Notes under the pieces: model-generated
What the model was told of the DNA's origin: nothing
The model's database searches: none
The model's input: only the letters and a program-made list of their open reading frames with translations
Position numbers and translations under genes: made by a program
Shown here: piece by piece, positions 56,944-64,000 of the stretch
Position numbering within the stretch: the first letter of the stretch is position 1
How the letters are laid out: each line of letters starts with the position of its first letter
Assembly: GCF_004340875.1 (NCBI RefSeq)
Contig: NZ_SLXQ01000001.1
Coordinates: 62,001 to 126,000 of the forward strand
Direction of reading: 5' to 3'
Source of the DNA: Tamaricihabitans halophyticus
GTDB lineage: Bacteria > Actinomycetota > Actinomycetes > Mycobacteriales > Pseudonocardiaceae
DNA length: 64,000 bases

Positions 56944-57070
56944 CAGCCGGTTCTACCGCAGGAACCGCCCCGACGCAGGTGCCACCAGCGGAATTCACCC
57001 GGTGCCAGCAACGAGACCGAACCAGTACCGTCACGGACAACAGACCGCACGACCGACAAGGAGTGTGACC

Positions 57071-58081
57071 GTGTCGACCACCGAGCTCGCCGCTACCGCC
57101 GCCGCGATGGTCGCCCCCGGTACGGGCATCCTGGCCGCCGACGAGAGCACCGGCACGATGGAAAAGCGCCTCGTCGCGCAGGGCCTGCCGGCGACCGAAG
57201 AGATGCGCAGGCAATATCGCTCGCTGATCGTGTCCACGCCCCGGCTCGGCGAGTGGATCAGCGGGGTGATCCTCTACGACGAGACGATCCGGCAGGTCAA
57301 CGACGAAGGCACACCGCTGCGCACGATCGCCGCCGCGGCGGGCATGCTGCCGGGCATCAAGGTGGACAAGGGCGCCAAACCGCTTGCCGGCTCGCCCGAG
57401 GAGAAGATCACCGAGGGCCTGGACGGGCTGCGCGAGCGACTGGCCGAGTACGTGAGTCTCGGTGCCAAGTTCGCGAAGTGGCGCGCGGTGCTCACCATCG
57501 GCGAGCAGATCCCGTCCGCGACCGCCGTCCACACCAACGCGCATGCGCTCGCCCGCTATGCCGCGCTGGCCCAGGAGGCCGGGGTGGTGCCGATCGTCGA
57601 GCCGGAAGTGCTGATGGACGGCGCGCACTCCCTCGAACGCGCCGAAGAAGTGACCACCGAGGTGCTGGCCGCGGTCTTCGCCGAGTTGCGCGCCCAGCGG
57701 GTCGCGCTGGAGGGCATCGTGCTGAAGCCGAACATGGTGGTGGCCGGCACGGACTGCCCAGCACAGCCGAGTGTGGCCGAAGCAGCCGAGGCGACCGTGC
57801 GCACGCTGCGGCGTACCGTGCCCGCGGCGGTACCCGGGATCGCGTTTCTTTCCGGCGGGCAGAGCGATGCGACCGCGACGGCGCATCTGGACGCGATCAA
57901 CCGGCTGGGGCCACTGCCCTGGCGGGCCACGTTCTCCTTCGGCCGCGCCCTGCTGGCGCCGGCGCTGCGCGCCTGGGCTGGTGCACAGGAGAACGTCCCC
58001 GCAGCCCAGCAAGCGCTTGCGCATCGTGCGGAGCTGAACGGCGCGGCCAGCAGCGGCGCGTATGACGCAACCCGCGAGTAA
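57071..58081 (+). CDS. Class I fructose-bisphosphate aldolase
   Basis: A 336-residue aldolase from GTG 57071, preceded by AAGGAG. MVAPGTGILAADESTGTMEKRL, GVILYDETIRQ, PGIKVDKGAKPLAGSPEEKITEGLDGLRERLAEY, AKWRAVLTIG and the Schiff-base lysine in GIVLKPNMV followed by FLSGGQSD and WRATFSFGRALL are diagnostic. It cleaves fructose 1,6-bisphosphate in glycolysis. Class I aldolases occur as a second aldolase in many actinobacteria. It lies 65 bases upstream of accD5. Confidence 0.95.
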   Translation: MSTTELAATAAAMVAPGTGILAADESTGTMEKRLVAQGLPATEEMRRQYRSLIVSTPRLGEWISGVILYDETIRQVNDEGTPLRTIAAAAGMLPGIKVDKGAKPLAGSPEEKITEGLDGLRERLAEYVSLGAKFAKWRAVLTIGEQIPSATAVHTNAHALARYAALAQEAGVVPIVEPEVLMDGAHSLERAEEVTTEVLAAVFAELRAQRVALEGIVLKPNMVVAGTDCPAQPSVAEAAEATVRTLRRTVPAAVPGIAFLSGGQSDATATAHLDAINRLGPLPWRATFSFGRALLAPALRAWAGAQENVPAAQQALAHRAELNGAASSGAYDATRE

Positions 58082-58146
58082 CCCAACTCGTGAGGTAAAC
58101 AACGTCGTACTACCACACGGCGAGTACGGGGATAGGCTCGCGGGTT

Positions 58147-59790
58147 ATGAGCAGCGCCACGGAGCCCATTGGATCGCCGCCCGACGACGAGCCGGATATC
58201 CACACCACCGCCGGCAAGCTGGCCGATCTGTACCGCAGGAACGAGGAGGCGGTACATGCCGGCTCCGCGCGCGCGGTGGCGAAACAGCACGAAAAAGGCA
58301 AGAAGACCGCCAGGGAGCGGATCGACGCGCTCCTTGACCCCGGCTCGTTCGTCGAACTGGACGACCTGGCCAGGCACCGGTCCACGAACTTCGGGCAGGA
58401 GCGCAACCGCCCGTACGGCGACGGTGTGGTGACCGGTTACGGCACCGTGGACGGCCGGCCGGTCTGCGTGTTCAGCCAGGACGTGACGGTGTTCGGCGGC
58501 AGCCTCGGCGAGGTGTACGGCGAGAAGATCGTCAAGGTGATGGATCTGGCGATCAAGACCGGCCAGCCGATCATCGGCATCAACGAGGGCGGCGGCGCGC
58601 GGATCCAGGAAGGCGTGGTCTCGCTCGGCCTCTACGGCGAGATCTTCATGCGCAACACCAAGGCTTCCGGTGTGGTTCCGCAGATCTCGCTGATCATGGG
58701 CGCGAACGCGGGCGGGCATGTGTACTCGCCCGCGCTCACCGATTTCGTGGTGATGGTCGACAAGACCTCACATATGTTCATCACCGGCCCGGACGTGATC
58801 AAGACGGTAACCGGCGAGGACGTCGGTTTCGAAGAGCTGGGCGGCGGACGCACGCACAACACGCGGTCCGGCAACGCGCACTACCTCGGCGCGGACGAGG
58901 ACGACGCGATCTCCTACGTCAAGGAACTGCTGAGCTTCCTGCCCTCGAACAATCTCGCCGAGCCGCCGGTTTTCGGCGCGGCCCAGCCGGACGGCGGCTC
59001 GCTCGCGGAGGCGATCACCGAGGACGACCAGGAGCTGGACACGATCATTCCGGACTCCACGAACCAGCCTTACGACATGCGCGAGGTGATTACCCGCGTA
59101 CTGGACGATGGCGAGTTCCTCGAGGTGCACGAGTTGTTCGCACCGAACGTGGTCTGCGGTTTCGGCAGGGTCTCCGGGCGCAGCGTGGGCGTGGTGGCCA
59201 ACCAGCCGACCCAGCTCGCCGGCTGCCTGGATATCGACGCCTCCGAGAAAGCGGCCCGGTTCGTGCGCACCTGCGACGCGTTCAACGTGCCGGTGCTGAC
59301 CTTTGTGGACGTACCGGGTTTCCTTCCGGGAACCGACCAGGAGTGGAACGGGATCATCCGGCACGGCGCGAAGCTGATCTACGCCTACGCGGAGGCAACC
59401 GTGCCCAAGGTCACGGTGATCACCCGCAAGGCCTACGGCGGCGCGTACGACGTGATGGGCTCGAAGCATCTCGGCGCCGATCTCAACCTCGCCTGGCCTA
59501 CCGCGCAGATCGCCGTGATGGGCGCGCAGGGCGCGGCGAACATCGTGTACCGCAAGACGTTGGCCGAGGAGGCAGCCAAGGACGGCGGCGACGTGGACGG
59601 CTTGCGGGCGCAGCTGATCCAGGAGTACGAGGACACGCTGTGCAATCCCTATGTGGCCGCCGAACGCGGCTATGTCGATTCGGTGATCCCGCCCTCGCAT
59701 ACCCGCGGACACGTCGTCCGGGCGCTGCGGATGCTGGCGGACAAGCGCGACACGCTGCCGCCGAAGAAGCACGGAAACATCCCGCTGTAG
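58147..59790 (+). CDS. accD5: Acyl-CoA carboxylase beta subunit (carboxyltransferase, PccB/AccD5 type)
   Basis: A 547-residue carboxyltransferase from ATG 58147. [66 protein letters not shown] and [19 protein letters not shown] are typical. The aspartate in AYDVM is the residue reported to favour propionyl-CoA over acetyl-CoA in actinobacterial enzymes. It transfers carboxyl from biotin to acyl-CoA, supplying (methyl)malonyl-CoA. It is followed by accE. It is the direct neighbour of birA in mycobacteria, but not here. Confidence 0.95.
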   Translation: MSSATEPIGSPPDDEPDIHTTAGKLADLYRRNEEAVHAGSARAVAKQHEKGKKTARERIDALLDPGSFVELDDLARHRSTNFGQERNRPYGDGVVTGYGTVDGRPVCVFSQDVTVFGGSLGEVYGEKIVKVMDLAIKTGQPIIGINEGGGARIQEGVVSLGLYGEIFMRNTKASGVVPQISLIMGANAGGHVYSPALTDFVVMVDKTSHMFITGPDVIKTVTGEDVGFEELGGGRTHNTRSGNAHYLGADEDDAISYVKELLSFLPSNNLAEPPVFGAAQPDGGSLAEAITEDDQELDTIIPDSTNQPYDMREVITRVLDDGEFLEVHELFAPNVVCGFGRVSGRSVGVVANQPTQLAGCLDIDASEKAARFVRTCDAFNVPVLTFVDVPGFLPGTDQEWNGIIRHGAKLIYAYAEATVPKVTVITRKAYGGAYDVMGSKHLGADLNLAWPTAQIAVMGAQGAANIVYRKTLAEEAAKDGGDVDGLRAQLIQEYEDTLCNPYVAAERGYVDSVIPPSHTRGHVVRALRMLADKRDTLPPKKHGNIPL

Positions 59791-59801
59791 CGGAGGTTGT
59801 G

Positions 59802-60026
59802 ATGACTCAGGAACCCGAGGCGCGGCCGATGCTTCGCGTCGTGCGTGGCAACCCGGACGACGCCGAGCTGGCCGCGCTGACCGCGGTGGTCGCCGGGTTG
59901 GGCTCGGACACCGAGGAGGCCCCGCCACCGCGATCCCGGTCGCGCTGGGCCGACCGGGCGGCGCTGGTTCGGGGACAACTGCGCCCCGGCCCCGGCGCCT
60001 GGCGCGCCGCGGTCGAACGCAGGTAG
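59802..60026 (+). CDS. accE: Acyl-CoA carboxylase epsilon subunit
   Basis: A 74-residue protein from ATG 59802, with CGGAGG eight bases upstream. MLRVVRGNPDDAELAALTAVVAG is the conserved first part of AccE, and the end WADRAALVRGQLRPGPGAWRAAV carries the RPGPGAWRA tail common to these subunits. AccE stabilises the biotin/carboxyltransferase complex. It follows accD5 by 11 bases and is followed by a terminator. Confidence 0.93.
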   Translation: MTQEPEARPMLRVVRGNPDDAELAALTAVVAGLGSDTEEAPPPRSRSRWADRAALVRGQLRPGPGAWRAAVERR

Positions 60027-60029
60027 CTG

Positions 60030-60060
60030 GCGCGCCCATCGGGGCGCGCTCTCCTCTTTC
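60030..60060 (+). terminator. Rho-independent-like terminator after accE
   Basis: GCGCGCCC (60030-60037) and GGGCGCGC (60042-60049) form a perfect 8-bp stem with an ATCG loop, followed by a T/C-rich stretch TCTCCTCTTTC. It lies 4 bases after the accE stop. Confidence 0.7.
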
Positions 60061-60132
60061 CCGCGTCAGGCGCGGGCACCCGTGGTATTCCGCTGGCGAT
60101 TCCGCGCGCCCAAAAACTCTGGGCAACGTTGC

Positions 60133-60169
60133 ATCGCGATAGTTTCCGATATATCGTAAACATATCGCG
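60133..60169. promoter_or_regulatory. Palindromic operator upstream of the PadR gene
   Basis: A perfect CGATATATCG (60147-60156) lies at the centre of a longer imperfect palindrome from GCGATA to TATCGC (with GTTT/AAAC inner pairs). It stands about 55-90 bases before the PadR start and is the likely autoregulatory site. The rest of 60061-60224 shows nothing else. Confidence 0.6.
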
Positions 60170-60224
60170 TTCGATCGAGGCGATCGTGGCGTGATCACCA
60201 TCGTGAAAACCCAGAGGAGCAGAA

Positions 60225-61043
60225 ATGAACGCATATATCGGACAGTTCCCCGGAGATACGCCGTTTCATCGGCTGTCCCGGCTGGCCAGCTCCGGGTTCG
60301 GCCGAGTCCGGACCCCGCATGCGGACCACCCCCAGCACACGGAGCACCCCGAGCACACGGAGTTCGGGATCGACTTCGACCTACCGCCGCAAATCCCCGG
60401 CCGCCCACCGGGACCGCCCCGGCCGCCGTTCCCGCCCGGCGGGCCATGGCAGGGTCACCCCGGCGGACCCGGTTTCCCTCCCGGCCCGCCGGGACCGCAC
60501 GGACCAGGCCAGCGCGGCCCGGGCGGCCGACGCGGCGGCAGGGGCCGGCGCGGCAAGCGCGGCGATGTGCGCGCGGCGATCCTGGCACTGCTCGCGGAGC
60601 GGCCGATGCACGGCTACGAGATGATCCAGGAGATCAGCGAGCGCAGTGGGCAACTGTGGCGGCCGAGCCCCGGCTCGATCTACCCGACCCTGCAACTGCT
60701 CACCGACGAGGGTCTGATCAGCGTCACCGAGGGCGGCGGGAAGCGGCGCTACGAGCTGACCGAGGACGGCCGCACCGCGGCGGAGGCACTCGAGGAAAAA
60801 GCGCCGTGGGAGCAGATCGCCAAGGAGGCCGACCCAGACTACCTGGATATCCGGGAAGCGGCTGGCCAACTGCGGGAGGCGATGCTGCATGTCGTGCGGG
60901 CAGGCAGCCAAGCACAGCTGACCAAGGCAACCGAGGTGCTCAACAGGGCACGAAGGGAGCTGTACGCCATCCTCGGCTCGGACCCGAGCGAACTGGACAC
61001 CGAGGACGACACGGGCGGCGAGGAACACGACCCGCGTGGGTGA
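60225..61043 (+). CDS. PadR-family regulator with a long Gly/Pro-rich N-terminus
   Basis: A 272-residue protein from ATG 60225, preceded by GAGGAGC. Residues about 1-110 are low-complexity (histidine/glutamate-rich, then FPPGPPGPHGPGQRGPGGRRGGRGRRGK). Residues 112-190 form the winged helix: RGDVRAAILALLAERPMHGYEMIQEISERSGQLWRPSPGSIYPTLQLLTDEGLISVTEGGGKRRYELTEDG. A helical dimerisation part follows with an acidic tail. The PadR_C-like end fits the group that controls membrane stress or drug pumps. No obvious target is adjacent except itself. Confidence 0.88.
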   Translation: MNAYIGQFPGDTPFHRLSRLASSGFGRVRTPHADHPQHTEHPEHTEFGIDFDLPPQIPGRPPGPPRPPFPPGGPWQGHPGGPGFPPGPPGPHGPGQRGPGGRRGGRGRRGKRGDVRAAILALLAERPMHGYEMIQEISERSGQLWRPSPGSIYPTLQLLTDEGLISVTEGGGKRRYELTEDGRTAAEALEEKAPWEQIAKEADPDYLDIREAAGQLREAMLHVVRAGSQAQLTKATEVLNRARRELYAILGSDPSELDTEDDTGGEEHDPRG

Positions 61044-61097
61044 TCAGTTAGTGGCAAGTAGGGTGACCGTGCCGTCCGCTGTTCGGGGAGGACCGCT

Positions 61098-62387
61098 GTG
61101 GCCTGGTGGGGTTGGGTTGCGATTGGCGTTGGCGTCGCCATCGTCGTATGGCTGCTGCTGCGCAGCGTGCTCCTTGACGAGGTGCGCCTGCATCGCAGAC
61201 AGCTTGCCGGACTCGCCTCCCGCTCCGGCTGGCGGTACTACGCGGGCGCGCACGGCGCCCTTGCTTTCCTGCACGGCGCCCCCTTCGAACGGGGCGCGAG
61301 CAGGTCCGCCAATCATCTGCTGATCGGCAACGACCGGGGCCGCACCGTCGGAGTACTCGAGGTGGCCTGGCGCTACGCGGCAACCACGGGCAGCGGATTC
61401 GACGGGCACGCTTCGGCCGCGCTGATCGAGCTGCCCAGCCCGCAGCCGGAACTGGTGGTGCGCGCCCAGGGCAGCGGCGCCGACATGCTCGACCGGATCG
61501 GCGTACGCGATCTCCAGCTGGAAAGCGTGCAGTTCAACCAGGCATTCCAACTCAAGACCGAGGTCGACCGGTTCGCCTACGACGTGCTGCACCCCCGGAT
61601 GATGGAGTGGCTGCTCGCGAACATGCCGCGTGAGCTGTCCTTGCGGATCGACGGCCCGCTGCTGGTCGTCTGGCGAAACGGTGGGCTCGCCGGGCCGACG
61701 GAAGCCGAGAAACTGCTGTGGTTCGCCCAGGAAATCCGCGATCGGCTACCGGATTTTCTGTGGAGCCGGACCTGGCAACCGCGGTTGGGCCAGACGCACA
61801 CGCCACTGTCCGCGATCCCGCAGTGGGCGTTCGGACCGGTACCAACGGATATCCCGCTGAACGTACACACCGTGCAACATCGCGGATATACCGTGGAAGT
61901 CTTCGAGCAGTACAACACCAAACTGCTCGGCACCAAACCACACTGGGCGGTCTCCGCGCAGGTGTTCGTGCCCGTGCTGTGGCCAACCGCGGTGGTGCGC
62001 TCCCGGCAGTACGCCGGAATCAAGCCCGGCGCGCAGGGGGCCGATTTCACCGATCGCATCCCGCTGAACGATCCGCGGTTCGAGCGCATGTTCGCGGTCG
62101 GCAGCCCGAATCCGGCATTCACCGGCGATCTGCTGCATCCGGACTTTCGGCAGTGGCTGGCGGGCGATCAACGGATCGCCGGTACGCAGCTGGTCACCAT
62201 CACCGGACTCGTCGAGCAGGATCGGCACAATCCGCAGGCGCATCACCGCGGCATGCTGATCATCTGCCGGCCGGGCCGGATCAGCGATCCGGGCCTGGTG
62301 ACCAACCTGCTCGAGGTGGCCTGCGACGCGACCGAACGGGTGCCGAAGCCGGCGTTTCAGCACACCGAGCAGCGGTTGCCATCCTGA
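61098..62387 (+). CDS. Membrane-anchored protein of unknown function
   Basis: A 429-residue protein from GTG 61098 with a single N-terminal helix (WWGWVAIGVGVAIVVWLLLRSVLL, about 3-28). The rest is cytoplasmic or external with two similar-looking halves that begin LAGLASRSGWRYYAG and QHRGYTVEVFEQYN; it resembles the large DUF3137-like group in arrangement but I cannot assign a family. It lies between accE and maf, where mycobacteria have none. Confidence 0.6.
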   Translation: MAWWGWVAIGVGVAIVVWLLLRSVLLDEVRLHRRQLAGLASRSGWRYYAGAHGALAFLHGAPFERGASRSANHLLIGNDRGRTVGVLEVAWRYAATTGSGFDGHASAALIELPSPQPELVVRAQGSGADMLDRIGVRDLQLESVQFNQAFQLKTEVDRFAYDVLHPRMMEWLLANMPRELSLRIDGPLLVVWRNGGLAGPTEAEKLLWFAQEIRDRLPDFLWSRTWQPRLGQTHTPLSAIPQWAFGPVPTDIPLNVHTVQHRGYTVEVFEQYNTKLLGTKPHWAVSAQVFVPVLWPTAVVRSRQYAGIKPGAQGADFTDRIPLNDPRFERMFAVGSPNPAFTGDLLHPDFRQWLAGDQRIAGTQLVTITGLVEQDRHNPQAHHRGMLIICRPGRISDPGLVTNLLEVACDATERVPKPAFQHTEQRLPS

Positions 62388-62431
62388 TCGCGCCTGACCG
62401 CGCGGCACGGTGCCGCCAGTACGGTGTAGCC

Positions 62432-63055
62432 GTGCGATTCATTCTTGCCTCAGCATCTCCTGCCAGGCTGTCGCTGCTGCGGGCCGCCGGCATCGAACCC
62501 ATCGTGCGGGTGTCCGGCGTGGACGAGGACGCGGTCTCGGCGGCACATCCGGACGCCGGCCCAGCCGAGCTGGTCACCGCGCTCGCCATGGCGAAAGCCG
62601 AAGCCGTGGTGTCCACAGTGGGCACGGAGTTCCCGGACGCCGTGGTGGTCGGCTGCGACTCGATGCTGGAATACGGCGGCCAGGTGGTTGGCAAAGCCGG
62701 CTCAGTGGAGATCGCCCGCAAGCGATGGGCGGCGATGGCTGGCGACGACGGGCTGCTGCACACCGGCCATGCCGTAGTCCGGCTTGGCGGCGGGGTGGTC
62801 ACGCACCGGTCGAGCGGGGCACGGCTGACCCAGGTGCATTTTGGTGTTCCGGACGAGGACGAGCTCGCGGCGTATCTGGCTACCGAGGAACCCCTTTCGG
62901 TTGCCGGATCGTTCACCATGGATGGCTACGGCGGATGGTTCATGGAGGGCGTCACCGGTGATCCGTCCTGCGTGATCGGCATCAGCCTGCCGCTGACCCG
63001 CCAGCTACTCGGCGAGGTCGGGGTGCGGATTATCGACCTATGGCGAAGCGAGTAA
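62432..63055 (+). CDS. maf: Maf-like nucleoside triphosphate pyrophosphatase
   Basis: A 207-residue protein from GTG 62432. It opens with the Maf signature RFILASASPARLSLLRAAGIEP and has GCDSMLEYGGQVVGKAGSVEIARKRWAAMAGDDGLLHTGHAVV and GGWFMEGVTGDPSCVIGISLP. Maf proteins hydrolyse non-canonical or modified NTPs, protecting nucleic acids. In mycobacteria it follows accE directly. Here PadR and an unknown protein intervene. Confidence 0.92.
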   Translation: MRFILASASPARLSLLRAAGIEPIVRVSGVDEDAVSAAHPDAGPAELVTALAMAKAEAVVSTVGTEFPDAVVVGCDSMLEYGGQVVGKAGSVEIARKRWAAMAGDDGLLHTGHAVVRLGGGVVTHRSSGARLTQVHFGVPDEDELAAYLATEEPLSVAGSFTMDGYGGWFMEGVTGDPSCVIGISLPLTRQLLGEVGVRIIDLWRSE

Positions 63056-63085
63056 CCCGCCCGGTGGATATTTCACTCAATCGAG

Positions 63086-63100
63086 TCTCAAAATGTGAGA
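63086..63100. promoter_or_regulatory. Inverted repeat upstream of the symporter gene
   Basis: TCTCA (63086-63090) and TGAGA (63096-63100) flank AAATG, and a second pair ACTC/GAGT overlaps on the left. It lies about 110 bases before the symporter start; the maf-symporter gap otherwise shows nothing. Confidence 0.4.
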
Positions 63101-63210
63101 AGTAGTTACTCTCTGGTGCGAGTACGGAAGAGTCCTTGCGGGTGCGGGGTTGACGAGTAGAGATTGATCCGCACAGGTCACTACCGATTAGCCGACGAAC
63201 CGGAGTTGTC

Positions 63211-64000
63211 GTGTCCATCATCCGCACACTTGGCAAACCCAAGTTTTTCGCGATCAGCGTGCTCGTCGCGCTGGTACTCGGCGCGCTGGTCGGGGTACTC
63301 GCCCGCCAGGCCGAACTGGCGTGGCTGGTGGAGACACTGGACACGCTCGGCACCCTGTTCGCCAGCCTGCTCCAGCTGACCGTACTGCCGCTGGTGTTCA
63401 CCGCGATCATCGTCGGGGTCACCAGCCTGCGGCACCTCGGCGGTACCCGACTCGCGGCCCGGCTCGGCGGTAAGACCGTGCTCTGGTTCGCCACCACCTC
63501 GCTGATCTCGGTGCTGATCGGGATCGGGCTCGGCGCGCTGATCAACCCGGGCAGCGGCGTATCGCTGCGCCCATCCGATGAGGCGCTCAGCGAGCTCGCC
63601 GACAAGGATCAGGGCTCCTGGACGGATCTGGTGAACGGTTTGGTGCCGAGCAATGTGTTCAGCGCCTTCGCCGACGGCGAGATCCTGCAGGTCGTGTTCG
63701 TCGCGCTGCTCGTCGGCCTGGCTGCCTACGCGCTCGGCGACAAGGCCGAGCCGTTCATCCGGGTGAACCAGTCCGTTTTCGACCTGGTGCAGAAGGTGCT
63801 CAGCTGGATCATCCGGCTCGCCCCGATCGGTGTTTTCGGGCTGATCGGCAACGCCTTCGCCACCTACGGCGAGGAGTTCGCCCAGCCGCTGCTTTCCCTT
63901 GTCGTGGCAGTCTACCTGGGTTGCCTCGTGGTGCTGTTCGTGGTGTACCCGATCTTCCTGCGCACGGTCGGCAAGGTCAGCCCGATTCTCTTCTTCCGGA
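63211..64000 (+). CDS. Dicarboxylate/amino acid:cation symporter, N-terminal part (runs off the window)
   Basis: From GTG 63211 the frame stays open to the window edge (263 codons). VSIIRTLGKPKFFAISVLVA opens the protein. Alternating hydrophobic segments follow, and the motifs GTLFASLLQLTVLPLVFTAIIVGVTSL and VQKVLSWIIRLAPIGVFGLIGNAFATYG match the DAACS (GltP/DctA) family. The protein would import C4-dicarboxylates or glutamate/aspartate with Na+ or H+. The C-terminal substrate-binding part is outside the window. Confidence 0.92.
   Translation, partial: MSIIRTLGKPKFFAISVLVALVLGALVGVLARQAELAWLVETLDTLGTLFASLLQLTVLPLVFTAIIVGVTSLRHLGGTRLAARLGGKTVLWFATTSLISVLIGIGLGALINPGSGVSLRPSDEALSELADKDQGSWTDLVNGLVPSNVFSAFADGEILQVVFVALLVGLAAYALGDKAEPFIRVNQSVFDLVQKVLSWIIRLAPIGVFGLIGNAFATYGEEFAQPLLSLVVAVYLGCLVVLFVVYPIFLRTVGKVSPILFFR

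Noticed and set aside
56377-57070. Long upstream extension of the aldolase frame
   Set aside because: Overlaps the DUF3616 gene in antisense. The aldolase homology and an AAGGAG site start at GTG 57071.
19333-57070. Biosynthetic gene cluster in the accessory block
   Set aside because: There are no PKS, NRPS, terpene or RiPP core genes. Single P450, methyltransferase and ABM genes are scattered among unrelated operons.
58768-60588. 606-codon minus-strand frame opposite accD5-accE
   Set aside because: Antisense shadow of conserved carboxylase genes; no recognisable domain.

Overview
The window is high-GC DNA with many GTG starts, dense gene packing and ATGA/GTGA stop-start overlaps. It carries actinobacterial hallmarks: hisN, a biotin ligase next to a PH-domain membrane protein, accD5-accE-maf, a WXG100-like protein with a TNT-domain toxin, and mycothiol-type DinB proteins. 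It looks like chromosomal sequence from an actinomycete, most likely of the Pseudonocardiales; the genus cannot be named from the sequence alone. No rRNA, tRNA, CRISPR array, prophage or IS element was seen, and no gene-free stretch exceeds 300 bases.

Layout. 1-9.5 kb (minus strand): a sugar-scavenging operon. In transcription order it encodes a secreted PQQ-type sugar dehydrogenase fused to PKD and DUF1080 domains, a second secreted DUF1080 protein, a ribose-type ABC importer (ATPase, permease, lipoprotein), a Gfo/Idh oxidoreductase and xylose isomerase (cut by the window edge). 9.7-12.6 kb: a sensor kinase/response regulator pair divergent from hisN. 12.6-16.0 kb (minus): a four-gene type VII-associated toxin module (YbaB-like, WXG100-like, TNT-domain toxin, candidate immunity protein). 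16.1-19.2 kb (minus): CbiZ-like amidohydrolase, HMG-CoA lyase, PH-domain protein, birA.

19.3-57 kb: a mosaic of short operons rich in regulators (ArsR x2, AraC, MarR, MerR-MerR, TetR x2) and in genes of the kind that give antibiotic resistance or detoxification. These include two UvrA-like ABC ATPases, two aminoglycoside-phosphotransferase-fold proteins, a rifampin-phosphotransferase-like protein, an MFS pump, a P450, VOC proteins, methyltransferases and acetyltransferases. Several divergent pairs have clear inverted- or direct-repeat operators. 57-64 kb (plus): class I aldolase, accD5-accE, a PadR regulator, an unknown membrane-anchored protein, maf, and the start of a dicarboxylate/amino acid symporter. 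In mycobacteria PH-birA lies directly next to accD5-accE-maf. Here the two halves are about 39 kb apart, which suggests that the middle block is an insertion or rearrangement.

The most unusual feature is a family of 12 short palindromic repeats spread from 9.7 to 55.9 kb. The outer arms are GTGACCGC/GCGGTCAC-like around a core containing CTTTAGGG. The core carries stop codons in both orientations. Nine genes (sensor kinase, cbiZ-like, PPOX, SRPBCC, ArsR, pentapeptide, TetR, DUF3616 and, at an edge, ogt) end inside a copy, so that unrelated proteins share C-termini such as PQDP/PQDS, and two convergent gene pairs both stop within a single copy.
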